Source: JAMHWD01 sp035911135 (GTDB taxonomy: Bacteria > Pseudomonadota > Alphaproteobacteria > Micavibrionales > Micavibrionaceae). From it: 64,000 bases of DNA. The stretch covers positions 61,362-125,361 of the forward strand of contig JAMHWD010000013.1 in the NCBI GenBank assembly GCA_035911135.1. The letters are read 5' to 3'. The position numbers and the translations under genes were made by a program. Positions 26,123 to 34,618 of this stretch are shown piece after piece. The notes below the pieces were generated by a model. That model was not told the DNA's origin. It did not search any database and worked only from the letters and a program-made list of their open reading frames with translations. Position 1 is the first letter of the stretch; every line of letters starts with the position of its first letter.

Positions 26123-28000
26123 ATGGCTTCACGCCCGAAATCCGCCTTTACCGTTAGCGCCGCTGCGGAAGTTTTGCCCAGATGGGACATGTCAAAAATT
26201 TACCCAGCTTATAATTCGCCTGAATTTGAAGCCGACTTTAAAAAAATGTCCGATAGCATTGCTGCTTTTGCTGCTGATTATGAGGGCAAAGTTGCCACGC
26301 TGGATGGTGAGGCGCTGGCCGATGCGATGGACCGGCAGGATGATATCGGCGCCCTGGCCGGAAGATTGGGCACCTATGTGGGTTTGCTCAAGGTGCAGGA
26401 TAATAAAGCGCATGGTGCAAATGCTGCTGCTTATAGCAACAGGTCGCGCCCCTTGTTTTCCGCGCTGGCGTTTTTTGATGATGAGATCAAGAAAATCCCG
26501 GAAGATGAGCTTGAAGCCAGAATGGCAGCCTCACCTCGCCTTAAGGCTTATGAGCCTTCGCTTGAAAATACACGCCGGGGTATTCCGCATACGCCGCCAT
26601 TGGATGTGCAGCGCTATAGCGGCCAGCTGGCCGCTACCAGCGATTGGACCAAGGCGTTTGAGGACAGGTTAGTGGAGCTGCGTTTTCCCATGCGCGGGAA
26701 AAAGGGCGGCTATACAGAAGAAGAAATTTTGAAAGTGATGGCCGAGGATAAAAATCCGGAGCGCCGCAAGCAGGCCACACAATCTTTCCAGAAGGTGATG
26801 AAGGAAAATGCCTGGTTCTTTGCCAATGTACATAATGCGATCATGCGTATGGGCAGTGTCAGCCGGAAGTGGAGCAATTTTGATCAGCCATGGGATGGCC
26901 GACATTTTTCCAATAATATCAAACCCGAAGCTGTGGAGGCTCTTAAATCTTCGGTCAAGGCTGCTTATCCGCGTATATCCCACCGTTTTTATGGTTTGAA
27001 GGCCCAGCTGATGGGGCAGGATCATTTGAATATCTATGACCGCAACATCAATGTTTTTGAAGGGGAGGACAGCGCAAAAATTCCCTGGAGCGAAGCTAAG
27101 AAAATCGTACTTGATTCCTTTAATGCCTTCTCGCCGGAGATGGGCGCGATTGCTCAGAAATTCTTTGATGAGGGCTGGATTGACGCCGCACCCGGACCGA
27201 ATAAGCAGGGCGGTGCTTTTTCCAGCTCAGGCATGGCGCAAACCGATCACCCGCATGTGATGATGAATTATCGCGGCTCAATGCGCGATGTGGCGACATT
27301 GGCGCATGAGCTGGGCCATGGTGTACACCAGTATCTGGCAGCGCCCAAGGGTGACCGGCAGGTCTATACGCCATTGACCTTTGCTGAAACGGCCAGCGTT
27401 TTTGCAGAAATGATGACCTTCAAGGCTTTGTTGAAGCGCGCGCCGGATGATGAAGCGCGCCGTAAGATGCTCTTTGAGAAAACCAATGACATGATTAATA
27501 CAGTGGTACGACAAATCTCGTTTTATGATTTTGAGTGCCGTAACAATACCATGTTCAAGGAAAAGGGCGCGCCGCTTACACCGGAGGAATTCGGGCAAAA
27601 CTGGCTTGATGCCTTAGGTGAGAGTTATGGCGAGGCGATTCCGCTGGAGCCAGAATATGGCCCGGTATTTGGCTATATCCCGCATTTGGTCAAAACCCCG
27701 TTTTATGTGTACGCGTATGCTTTTGGAGATTGCCTTGTGAATACGCTTTATCAGACTTATGAAGAGGGTAATGTTTCTGATTTCAAGGAAAAATATACAG
27801 CTATGCTGGAAGCAGGCGGTACGTACAACGCCGATAAGCTTAAGGCCGATTTCGGGTTGGATATCAATGATCCGCAGTTCTGGGATCGGGGCATCAAGGT
27901 CATTGAAAATCTGCTGGATGAGCTCGAAGTTATGTGCGCGCCTTTATTGACGCCTGTAATGGATGTGAATGGGCCAGCGCCGGATGTGCCGTTGGCATAG
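26123..28000 (+). CDS. M3 family oligoendopeptidase (PepF-like)
   Basis: A 625-residue cytoplasmic zinc metallopeptidase that degrades short peptides. The catalytic motif is LAHELGHGVHQYLA near residue 394, with the third zinc ligand in TFAETASVFAEMM about 25 residues later. NYRGSMRDVATL and the C-terminal PLEPEYGPVFGYIPHLVKTP fit the PepF subgroup. The ATG at 26123 gives MASRPKS with GGGAGT upstream. Confidence 0.95.
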   Translation: MASRPKSAFTVSAAAEVLPRWDMSKIYPAYNSPEFEADFKKMSDSIAAFAADYEGKVATLDGEALADAMDRQDDIGALAGRLGTYVGLLKVQDNKAHGANAAAYSNRSRPLFSALAFFDDEIKKIPEDELEARMAASPRLKAYEPSLENTRRGIPHTPPLDVQRYSGQLAATSDWTKAFEDRLVELRFPMRGKKGGYTEEEILKVMAEDKNPERRKQATQSFQKVMKENAWFFANVHNAIMRMGSVSRKWSNFDQPWDGRHFSNNIKPEAVEALKSSVKAAYPRISHRFYGLKAQLMGQDHLNIYDRNINVFEGEDSAKIPWSEAKKIVLDSFNAFSPEMGAIAQKFFDEGWIDAAPGPNKQGGAFSSSGMAQTDHPHVMMNYRGSMRDVATLAHELGHGVHQYLAAPKGDRQVYTPLTFAETASVFAEMMTFKALLKRAPDDEARRKMLFEKTNDMINTVVRQISFYDFECRNNTMFKEKGAPLTPEEFGQNWLDALGESYGEAIPLEPEYGPVFGYIPHLVKTPFYVYAYAFGDCLVNTLYQTYEEGNVSDFKEKYTAMLEAGGTYNADKLKADFGLDINDPQFWDRGIKVIENLLDELEVMCAPLLTPVMDVNGPAPDVPLA

Positions 28001-28020
28001 GTTTATTTTTAATCGGGCAT

Positions 28021-29097
28021 TTATTGCCACGGATTTTTCTTTCTGGGTCCGCGCGTACGTGTCAGCCACGGATTGCCGTGTTCCGATTGCGACTGGCCGA
28101 AGCTTTTGTCCGGCCCAATGGGCGGCAAGGATGCTGAATCCGGGATAATTTCGCCCGTAGTGGCGGCAATCGCGCGAATACGGGATTGTATGGGCGGGTG
28201 CGTGGCAAACATGCCTAAAAATGCGCTTTTGTTTTCAATGCACATCATGGCGATATCATCGGTGGTTTCCGGGATCCTGTCGCGTCCGGCGATACGCATG
28301 AGGGCGCTCATCATGGCTTGAGGGTTCTTGCTCAGCTCGATCGCCCCGGCATCGGCCATATATTCACGCTTGCGCGAGATGGCAAAACGGGTCAGCAGCG
28401 TGGCCAGATACCCCAGCCATAAAATACCCGCAATGGCCAGCATGATAAAAATGCCGCCGCCTTTATTATCGCGCCGCCCCCCGCCGACAAAACCGTAACG
28501 GATACTGCTCCAGACCATTTGCGCGGCAAATCCCACCATGCCGGTGAAAATAACCGTGATAATCAGCAGGCGTACGTCGCGGTTAAGAATATGGGTCATT
28601 TCATGGGCCAGTACGGCCTCGACTTCTTCGCGGGTGAGGGAATTTAAAAGTCCGCGTGTGACGGTGACGGTAAAAGATTTATTGTCGATGCCGCTGGCGA
28701 AGGCATTTCTGGCGTGGGTTTCGATGATTTCCAGCCGCGGCATGGGCACGCCGGCGGTGATGCTTAGATTTTCCAGCAGGTTATAAAGCTCGGGCTCTTG
28801 TGTACGTGTCACCGGGTGCGAGTGCGAAAGCCGCCTGATCATCCGTGTGTGGGAAAACCATGCAATGATGAACCAGATAACTACCCCCGTAAGCACCAGC
28901 GGCGCAAAATCATACAAGGATCGTGTGGCCGCGTTCATAACCGCGGCAGAGGAGAAATCATTCTGGATGCCGTAAATAAAATAGGCGCAGACCCAGACAA
29001 TGCCCAAGATCAGGAAAGGGTATAGCCCCAGCAAAACAAGGCTTTTGAAGTTATTATTCCAGATATGGGTCTTAAGACCTTTGGTCGCCAGCGTCAT
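28021..29097 (-). CDS. M48 family membrane metalloprotease (HtpX-like)
   Basis: A 358-residue inner-membrane protease. N-terminal membrane helices near residues 18-40 and 66-84 are followed by the zinc site VLAHEMTHILNRD and the glutamate ligand in SRKREYMADAGAIEL. Two further helices lie between (LLIITVIFTGMVGFAAQM and a later hydrophobic stretch). FLGMFATHPPIQSRIRAI is the conserved C-terminal block. It belongs to the LemA-associated M48 group, and lemA lies just upstream with one small gene between. A membrane quality-control role is likely. Confidence 0.92.
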   Translation of the reverse strand: MTLATKGLKTHIWNNNFKSLVLLGLYPFLILGIVWVCAYFIYGIQNDFSSAAVMNAATRSLYDFAPLVLTGVVIWFIIAWFSHTRMIRRLSHSHPVTRTQEPELYNLLENLSITAGVPMPRLEIIETHARNAFASGIDNKSFTVTVTRGLLNSLTREEVEAVLAHEMTHILNRDVRLLIITVIFTGMVGFAAQMVWSSIRYGFVGGGRRDNKGGGIFIMLAIAGILWLGYLATLLTRFAISRKREYMADAGAIELSKNPQAMMSALMRIAGRDRIPETTDDIAMMCIENKSAFLGMFATHPPIQSRIRAIAATTGEIIPDSASLPPIGPDKSFGQSQSEHGNPWLTRTRGPRKKNPWQ

Positions 29098-29151
29098 AAT
29101 AATAACGGTACGCGAATTTACAGGCCTGTCAATCGGGCCGCGATCAATTGC

Positions 29152-29550
29152 CTATGGCGCTTCGGGCGTACAGCCCTCAACCACCGGGCCACCGTTTTCG
29201 GGAAGGGGGTGGTCAAAATCGATATAAATGGTATCCAGCCCCAGCACGCTGGCGGCGCGCGGCATCGTAACGGTAAACATATCAACCAATGTTGATTTGA
29301 ATGCGGGGGTTATGGTTGCCAGATCCGCTGCTGTATGCTGGCTCATGATCATGGAAAAAGTATCATCGAAAAGACTTTGCACTGTTTCATTATGCCCATG
29401 AATATTAACAGTGGTCACTTCCAGCTGCGCGGTATTTGTGCCGGTGCTGTCACAGGCCTTGACCAGGTAGGCTTCGCCATGATCGGCAAAGGCAGGCGCA
29501 GCCGCGCCCAGAAATGTTGATAATGCAATCGTTTTTAGTGAAGCCTTCAT
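29152..29550 (-). CDS. small exported protein of unknown function
   Basis: 132 residues from the ATG at 29550, giving a signal peptide ending APAFA. An in-frame ATG at 29568 would add six residues before it. The mature part holds two Cys (KACDSTG and VEGCTPEAP at the two ends), suggesting one disulfide. No family is recognised. It lies between lemA and the M48 protease in the same direction, so it may belong to the same envelope stress unit. Confidence 0.6.
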   Translation of the reverse strand: MKASLKTIALSTFLGAAAPAFADHGEAYLVKACDSTGTNTAQLEVTTVNIHGHNETVQSLFDDTFSMIMSQHTAADLATITPAFKSTLVDMFTVTMPRAASVLGLDTIYIDFDHPLPENGGPVVEGCTPEAP

Positions 29551-29633
29551 AACGCAGCGATCTCCCATAAATTTTTTAACTATGAGAGAGTATTTACGTT
29601 AAATGTATGGCAAGGTCAAGTTGCTGTATGTCT

Positions 29634-30197
29634 TTAGAACTTAACCGCAGGTGCCGCCTCGATTGTGGCGCGCTGCGCTTCATCCAGTTCGAAAAACTCT
29701 TCTTTCTTGAAGCCAAACATGCCGGCAAAAAGGACTGCCGGGAAGCTTTCAACGGCTGTATTGAGTTCGGATGTCGCGTTGTTAAAGAATCTCCGCGCCG
29801 CGGCGATTTTGTTCTCAATATCCGAGAGTTCGCCCATGAACTGGCGATAATTGGCGTCAGCCTTGAGTTCCGGGTAATTCTCGGCTACTGCGAACAAGTT
29901 CATCATGGCATGAGAGAGTGTATTTTCCGCGGCCACGCGCGCGCCGATATCGCCGCCGGCCTGGCGTACACCCGCCCTGGCGGCGGTTACATTTTCAAGC
30001 ACAGACTTTTCATGGCTGGCGTATCCCTTGACTGTTTCAAGCAGATTGGGGATCAGATCAAAACGTTGGCGCAGCTGTACGTCTATGTCCGCAAAGGCTT
30101 GCTGGCGCGTCTGGCGCAGCGCGACAAGGCGGTTGTACAGCATGACAATAAAAAAGCCGACAATGACAATAACGCCAATAACAATCCAAAATTCCAT
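29634..30197 (-). CDS. lemA: LemA family protein
   Basis: 187 residues from the ATG at 30197, which has AAGGGA 8 bases upstream. An upstream in-frame start at 30239 lacks this. An N-terminal membrane anchor (WIVIGVIVIVGFFIVMLYN) precedes a coiled helical domain with RQRFDLIPNLLETVKGYA, the LemA signature, and ENYPELKADANYRQFMGELSDIE near the middle. LemA proteins commonly pair with M48 proteases, as here. Confidence 0.95.
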   Translation of the reverse strand: MEFWIVIGVIVIVGFFIVMLYNRLVALRQTRQQAFADIDVQLRQRFDLIPNLLETVKGYASHEKSVLENVTAARAGVRQAGGDIGARVAAENTLSHAMMNLFAVAENYPELKADANYRQFMGELSDIENKIAAARRFFNNATSELNTAVESFPAVLFAGMFGFKKEEFFELDEAQRATIEAAPAVKF

Positions 30198-30362
30198 TTT
30201 ATAATTTCCCTTTAAAAACGGGCCGAATATCAGACCCATGCAACATAATACAGCAGGGCTTCGATCAGGAAAAGGAGTTTTGCCGCCTTGCCCTGATGCG
30301 CGATATGAGGCAAAATATTTCCTAATCGCTTTAAGATTGTCACACTACATAAGGAAGTTTCG

Positions 30363-31232
30363 ATGTTCCTCCCGTTTCGCCGCTTGGCCCTTTGTCTTTC
30401 TGTTGCGCTGATGCTTGATCCTGCTTTCGCCCGCGCGCAGGAAAATACCGTATTGCCGAAATTGCCGGATCCCATTCAAAATCTTGTGAATGAAGGCGCG
30501 CAGATCCGCTATCTCGGCCGGGATTACGGCATGGATGCCTGGATTACGATCAAGGGCGGGCAGGAGCAGTATTTCTATGTCCAGCCTGATGGGAAATCAT
30601 TCATCATGGGCGTGATGTTTGATGAGAAGGGTAAATTGGTTACGGTCGAGCAGGTCGGCAAACTTCGGGCGGATGGCGATGAAGTCCTTGATCAGTTGGC
30701 GGATGATTACGGCATGGATGCCGCAGCGGCCACGAAGGCCGAAGCTGATAAAAAGCCCGTGTTCAAATCACCATCCGAGCAGCTTTTTTATGATATTGAA
30801 AACAGCAACTGGGTTCCGCTTGGCGAGGCGGGCGCACCTATTCTCTATAGCTTTATTGATCCGCAATGCCCCCATTGCCATGATTTTGTTGAAAGCCTGC
30901 TGAAAGATTATATTGATACGGGCAAGGTACAGTTGCGTATGATCCCGGTCGGTTTCAGGGATGAAACCCGCGCGCAGGCTGCTTTCTTGCTGGCAACGCC
31001 TGATGCCGGTGCGGCATGGCGCCGCCATCTGGCCGGTGATAAGGATGCGTTACCCGCAAGGCCTGAAATCAATCAACAAGGCGTCCAGCGCAATCTGGCA
31101 ATTATGCAGTCGTGGAAATTTAATGTCACGCCCATGATTGTCTATCGCGGCAAGGGCGGCGAGGTAAAAATTGTACGTGGCCAGCCAAAAGATCTGCCAG
31201 CCTTTGTCGCCGATCTCGGCAGCCGGGTTTAG
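30363..31232 (+). CDS. DsbC/DsbG-like periplasmic disulfide protein
   Basis: A 289-residue exported thioredoxin-fold protein. A signal peptide ends near ARAQ, followed by a region of about 120 residues in the position of the DsbC/G dimerisation domain. The catalytic domain has YSFIDPQCPHCHDFV (CPHC) and the cis-Pro loop FNVTPMIVYRGKGG. AAGGAAG lies 5-6 bases before the ATG. It starts the + strand block leading into the Dot/Icm genes. It could shuffle disulfides in DotD, IcmK or the Cys-bearing paralogues at 42-48 kb; that link is inference. Confidence 0.85.
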   Translation: MFLPFRRLALCLSVALMLDPAFARAQENTVLPKLPDPIQNLVNEGAQIRYLGRDYGMDAWITIKGGQEQYFYVQPDGKSFIMGVMFDEKGKLVTVEQVGKLRADGDEVLDQLADDYGMDAAAATKAEADKKPVFKSPSEQLFYDIENSNWVPLGEAGAPILYSFIDPQCPHCHDFVESLLKDYIDTGKVQLRMIPVGFRDETRAQAAFLLATPDAGAAWRRHLAGDKDALPARPEINQQGVQRNLAIMQSWKFNVTPMIVYRGKGGEVKIVRGQPKDLPAFVADLGSRV

Positions 31233-31344
31233 TCTTAATACGCCGCGAGTTGGGGTTAAAGATTAAAGGCCACTATTCAAGCCTTTGCCGATTGGCTTAT
31301 ACTGGGCGCGTAAGTTAAGTAATGGATTATACTATCAGGAGCCT

Positions 31345-32538
31345 ATGTCTCAGCGCGTTCAATACCTGATTCAGGTCATCGAGAAAATCGCCAGCCCCTT
31401 GCTGGAGGCGGTAACGGCGGTGCAGGTCAGAAATCCAGCTGTCCCGCCCAGCATTGAGGCTGATGCCCAGCGCATTGCTGAGTTATTGGGCCGCAGCATG
31501 CAGGTCAGCATTGATCTGGGGCGGCTGGTTGAGATTGATAAGCTGGGCATCGAGAATAGCGATTCCTTGCGTGTGGCCTTGGCCGCGCTTGCCGGCCCTA
31601 TTGTGGCATCACAGTATCAAGCGCTGTCCCGCCCGCCCGCCGAAGCGGAAACCAAGCGCCTTGTCGGGGCGCTGGAAGCTGTTATGGCTTTTGCCGATAA
31701 TTTTTCATCATCGCCGGAAAGTCTTGAGCGGTTAAAAGCGGTCAAGGCCGGCGGGGCCCCAGCGGATGCCCATCAGATGATGGTGCAGTATCTGCAGGCA
31801 TTTGTGCCGGTTGTTGATGCTGTGAGCGCCTTTTCATTCGGCCAGCCTGAGAAAAAAATGGCGCAAGATATTGCCGGGCAAATAATTAAAAAAGCGCGCG
31901 AGATTCTGGATCAGGCCTTGCCGGGAGTTTCGCCGGATATGCGTCCGGCTTGTGAGTTGGCGCTGACAAGGTCGCTGGCGGGGTTTTATGCACAGATCCA
32001 CCGGGCTGAGGTGGCGCGCCTTGTCGCGGCCGGGGTCGCTGCGCCGCCCGAAAATCAGCAAAAAGCGATTGAAAGTATCTGGCAAAACTTTGAGCTCCGT
32101 GCCGGATTGCTCGCATCTTTGGCCGGCAATATTGTGCCGGGCGCAGGGCAGGGCGCTGCCGCTGCAGGAAGTGGCAGTGTTGCGCCTGTACAGCCTCCCG
32201 CAGCCGCGCCGCCACCAGCAATGCCTGCTGCGCCTCCTCCTGTTGCCCCGCCCGCTGGTGTGCCGCCGATATTTGCCAAAGCGCCCGTAACGCCTATTTC
32301 TGAAGCGCCGCCTGCTGCGCCGCCGCCTGTACAGGCTGAGAATGTGCAAGGCAATCCCATGTCAATGTTTGCAAAGCCCAAAGAGGAGGCCGCAATTCCG
32401 CCTCCGGCGGCTCTCCCCGCCGCGCCGCCTGCTGCACCGCCCGTACAGCCGCCTGCTGCGCCGCCGCCAGCAGAGGAGCAAAAATCCAGCCCCATGTCCT
32501 TCTTTAAGGGCCCGCCCAAGGAAGATGGCAGCGTCTAG
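31345..32538 (+). CDS. helical protein with Ala/Pro-rich C-terminal tail
   Basis: 397 residues from the ATG at 31345, preceded by AGGAG; an earlier in-frame start at 31285 lacks a ribosome site. Residues 1-270 are helical and soluble (MSQRVQYLIQVIEKIASPLL...). The last 120 residues are almost wholly Ala and Pro, with the repeated short element NPMSMFAKPKEE / SSPMSFFKGPPKED, of pattern PMS(M/F)F(A/K). No signal peptide or membrane segment. It lies between the DsbC/G-like gene and the transglycosylase, so it may be an accessory of the secretion system. Not recognised as a family. Confidence 0.65.
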   Translation: MSQRVQYLIQVIEKIASPLLEAVTAVQVRNPAVPPSIEADAQRIAELLGRSMQVSIDLGRLVEIDKLGIENSDSLRVALAALAGPIVASQYQALSRPPAEAETKRLVGALEAVMAFADNFSSSPESLERLKAVKAGGAPADAHQMMVQYLQAFVPVVDAVSAFSFGQPEKKMAQDIAGQIIKKAREILDQALPGVSPDMRPACELALTRSLAGFYAQIHRAEVARLVAAGVAAPPENQQKAIESIWQNFELRAGLLASLAGNIVPGAGQGAAAAGSGSVAPVQPPAAAPPPAMPAAPPPVAPPAGVPPIFAKAPVTPISEAPPAAPPPVQAENVQGNPMSMFAKPKEEAAIPPPAALPAAPPAAPPVQPPAAPPPAEEQKSSPMSFFKGPPKEDGSV

Positions 32539-32613
32539 CGAGCTTTGAAAATTGCCATATGGCCGAATATAGTGATATGAGTGATAATATAGAAAATATC
32601 AGAAGAGATAAAC

Positions 32614-33030
32614 ATGGCCGCCAGTAAAATCATTGCCGCCTGTCTGATGCTCGCATCGCAAACCTATGCCGTTCCACCGGCTGTTCTGGTGGGGATTTAC
32701 AAGGCCGAAGGCGGACAGATCGGGCAGGAAGTTAAAAATACCAATGGCAGCTACGATCTGGGGCCCATGCAGATTAATACGATCTGGCTGCCGGAATTGG
32801 CGCAGGAATGGGGCGTGACGGAAGTAACGGCTCGTAAATGGGTGCGTGATGATGCCTGCACAAATGTCAGTGTTGCCGCCTGGATCTTAAAATCCCATAT
32901 GCGCGAGACCAACAGTCTTTCCAAGGCAATTGCGCATTATAACTCCCGCACGCCGCTTCATGGGACCAAGTATAAAAAGCGCGTTATCAATATCATGAAA
33001 GATAACGGCCTTGTCCGGAGCGAGCGTTAA
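32614..33030 (+). CDS. lytic transglycosylase domain protein
   Basis: A 138-residue SLT-fold murein hydrolase. The catalytic Glu is in LVGIYKAEGGQIGQ, and SYDLGPMQINTIWLPELAQ is the goose-lysozyme-like substrate cleft. AIAHYNSRTPLHGTKYKKRV is the conserved C-terminal block. The family start (VPPAVLVGI) falls at residue 24, so at most a very short signal-like segment precedes the fold. Such enzymes open peptidoglycan for type IV secretion channels, and its place just before dotD supports that role. Confidence 0.88.
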   Translation: MAASKIIAACLMLASQTYAVPPAVLVGIYKAEGGQIGQEVKNTNGSYDLGPMQINTIWLPELAQEWGVTEVTARKWVRDDACTNVSVAAWILKSHMRETNSLSKAIAHYNSRTPLHGTKYKKRVINIMKDNGLVRSER

Positions 33031-33237
33031 GGCCGGGCGATAATACTTCGTGGCTTTACTAAGTTCCTTTTTCTTTCTATAAATGGCGAAATATATGATG
33101 ATAGTTTTTTTCCTGCGGATAAGCCCTCTTGCGGGGCTGAAAAACTCTTATTACTCTATTGATTCGGTGGGTATTGCTTGTCGGGAAAACGCAAATAATC
33201 ACCTGCCATGAAATTATTTTAGGGATTTGTGGTTCTC

Positions 33238-33747
33238 ATGACGCATCGTTTTGTTCTGGCCTCTTTATCAATTACGGCCCTGCTTTTTTCAGCCGGCTGC
33301 ACGACTGTTGAGCCTTTTAGCGGCGATTCGCCGCAATTGGTTGCCGCGCCGGACAGCGTATCGGCCATGCTGGCGGATGCAGCGGACCGTGCTTCTACGG
33401 CGCTGCAGACATTGGCCGCCGTTGAATATGCCAGAGCGCCGGGCGTGCCCGTTGCGCCTGTGGCGGATGCCCCGCCGGAGCTTCGCCGTTCTATCACAGT
33501 AAACTGGGTTGGTCCGGTTGAGCCGATTACAAAAATGCTGGCGGACCGCGCAAGCTATACTTTTGCCGCGATGGGTAATGTGCCCTCTACGCCGGTGGTG
33601 GTTTCCATCGATGCCCAGAATCGCCCCGTTGTTGATGTGCTGCGCGATATCGGGTTGCAGCTTGGCCAGCGAGCCAATGTCAAGGTTGATGCCGAGCAGC
33701 GCGTGGTTGAAATCTATTATGCTCCGACAACAGGCGTAACACAGTAA
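33238..33747 (+). CDS. dotD: type IVB secretion lipoprotein DotD
   Basis: A 169-residue outer-membrane lipoprotein matching DotD/TraH. The signal peptide ends LLFSAGC, a clean lipobox. The mature part has RSITVNWVGPVEPITKMLAD and PVVDVLRDIGLQLGQRA, a secretin N-domain-like fold as in DotD. A GTG at 33229 in the same frame is an alternative start nearer AGGGAT. DotD and DotC place DotH in the outer membrane. dotC follows after about 13 bases. Confidence 0.88.
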   Translation: MTHRFVLASLSITALLFSAGCTTVEPFSGDSPQLVAAPDSVSAMLADAADRASTALQTLAAVEYARAPGVPVAPVADAPPELRRSITVNWVGPVEPITKMLADRASYTFAAMGNVPSTPVVVSIDAQNRPVVDVLRDIGLQLGQRANVKVDAEQRVVEIYYAPTTGVTQ

Positions 33748-33760
33748 GGTTCAGGGGTTG

Positions 33761-34618
33761 ATGATCAGTAAGCAAACAGCAAGCACGATAAGAAAAGGCA
33801 TGATGCTGGCTGCATTGGTGGCCATGCTTTGTGTCGCTGGCGTGCCGGGTGCGCGGGCTGCTTCGGAAGGCGATCCGTCAGAGCCGCTTTCGTTGGCTGA
33901 AATCCAGAATATCAAGCCGGAGAAAAAGATTCCGGAAGAAAACATGTTGCCCTTTGATATCCGGGATGAGGCCTTGCGCGAGGCTGCCTTGTCTTTTGGC
34001 GCGCGCGGCGGTTTGTCGCGCCGGATTTTTGAAATCCGCCAGGAGCTTGAATTCCGCGCCCGTTATCTGGATAAGGTTTTTGATTTTACCCAGCTTTTGA
34101 TCCCTGCGCCTTCGGGTTTGCTGATCGAGCCGCCGATTATCACGGAATCCGATAATGCCATGATCATCAAAAGCGGTGGCCAGCAGGCGGCAGTATCGGA
34201 CCGCATTTATAATATCATCACCAATGCCCAGATCGTTTCCGCGCCGCGTACATGGCGCGCCTATCTGGAGCGCGCCTGGGGGGAGGTTGAGCCGCCGCCT
34301 GAGCTTTTGATGCCGGAAAACGATGAAGAGCGCCAGCTCTGGATCGAGCTGACAGCCAAGGGCTGGGAAGAGGGCTATGCACAAGGCGGGGAAATTTTCG
34401 AGGCGGATTTGATGCGTCTTGGGGCCGATTATAACGGCATGATCCGTTACCGTACGCTTCTGGCGCAGGGTATGATTTCCGCGCCGTACGCCTTGCAGGT
34501 GGATCGCGGTATTACCGGCGATGCCAATGAAATGCGTATCGGTGACCGCGCTGTTGAAATTACCGGCGTACCGCAACTGATTACCGGATCGGATCAATGG
34601 CAGCCCGCAAGCCGATAA
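33761..34618 (+). CDS. dotC: type IVB secretion protein DotC
   Basis: A 285-residue DotC/TraI homologue. LPFDIRDEALREAALSFGARGGL is cut here to its key part DEALREAALSFGARGGL; YLDKVFDFTQLL, LLIEPPIITES, APRTWRAYLERAWGEVE and GYAQGGEIFEADLMRLGADY are highly characteristic. The signal peptide ends PGARA-ASEG, a signal-peptidase-I-type site. No Cys follows a lipobox, so unlike Legionella DotC this one may not be lipidated. The 3' end overlaps dotB by 22 bases. Confidence 0.92.
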   Translation: MISKQTASTIRKGMMLAALVAMLCVAGVPGARAASEGDPSEPLSLAEIQNIKPEKKIPEENMLPFDIRDEALREAALSFGARGGLSRRIFEIRQELEFRARYLDKVFDFTQLLIPAPSGLLIEPPIITESDNAMIIKSGGQQAAVSDRIYNIITNAQIVSAPRTWRAYLERAWGEVEPPPELLMPENDEERQLWIELTAKGWEEGYAQGGEIFEADLMRLGADYNGMIRYRTLLAQGMISAPYALQVDRGITGDANEMRIGDRAVEITGVPQLITGSDQWQPASR

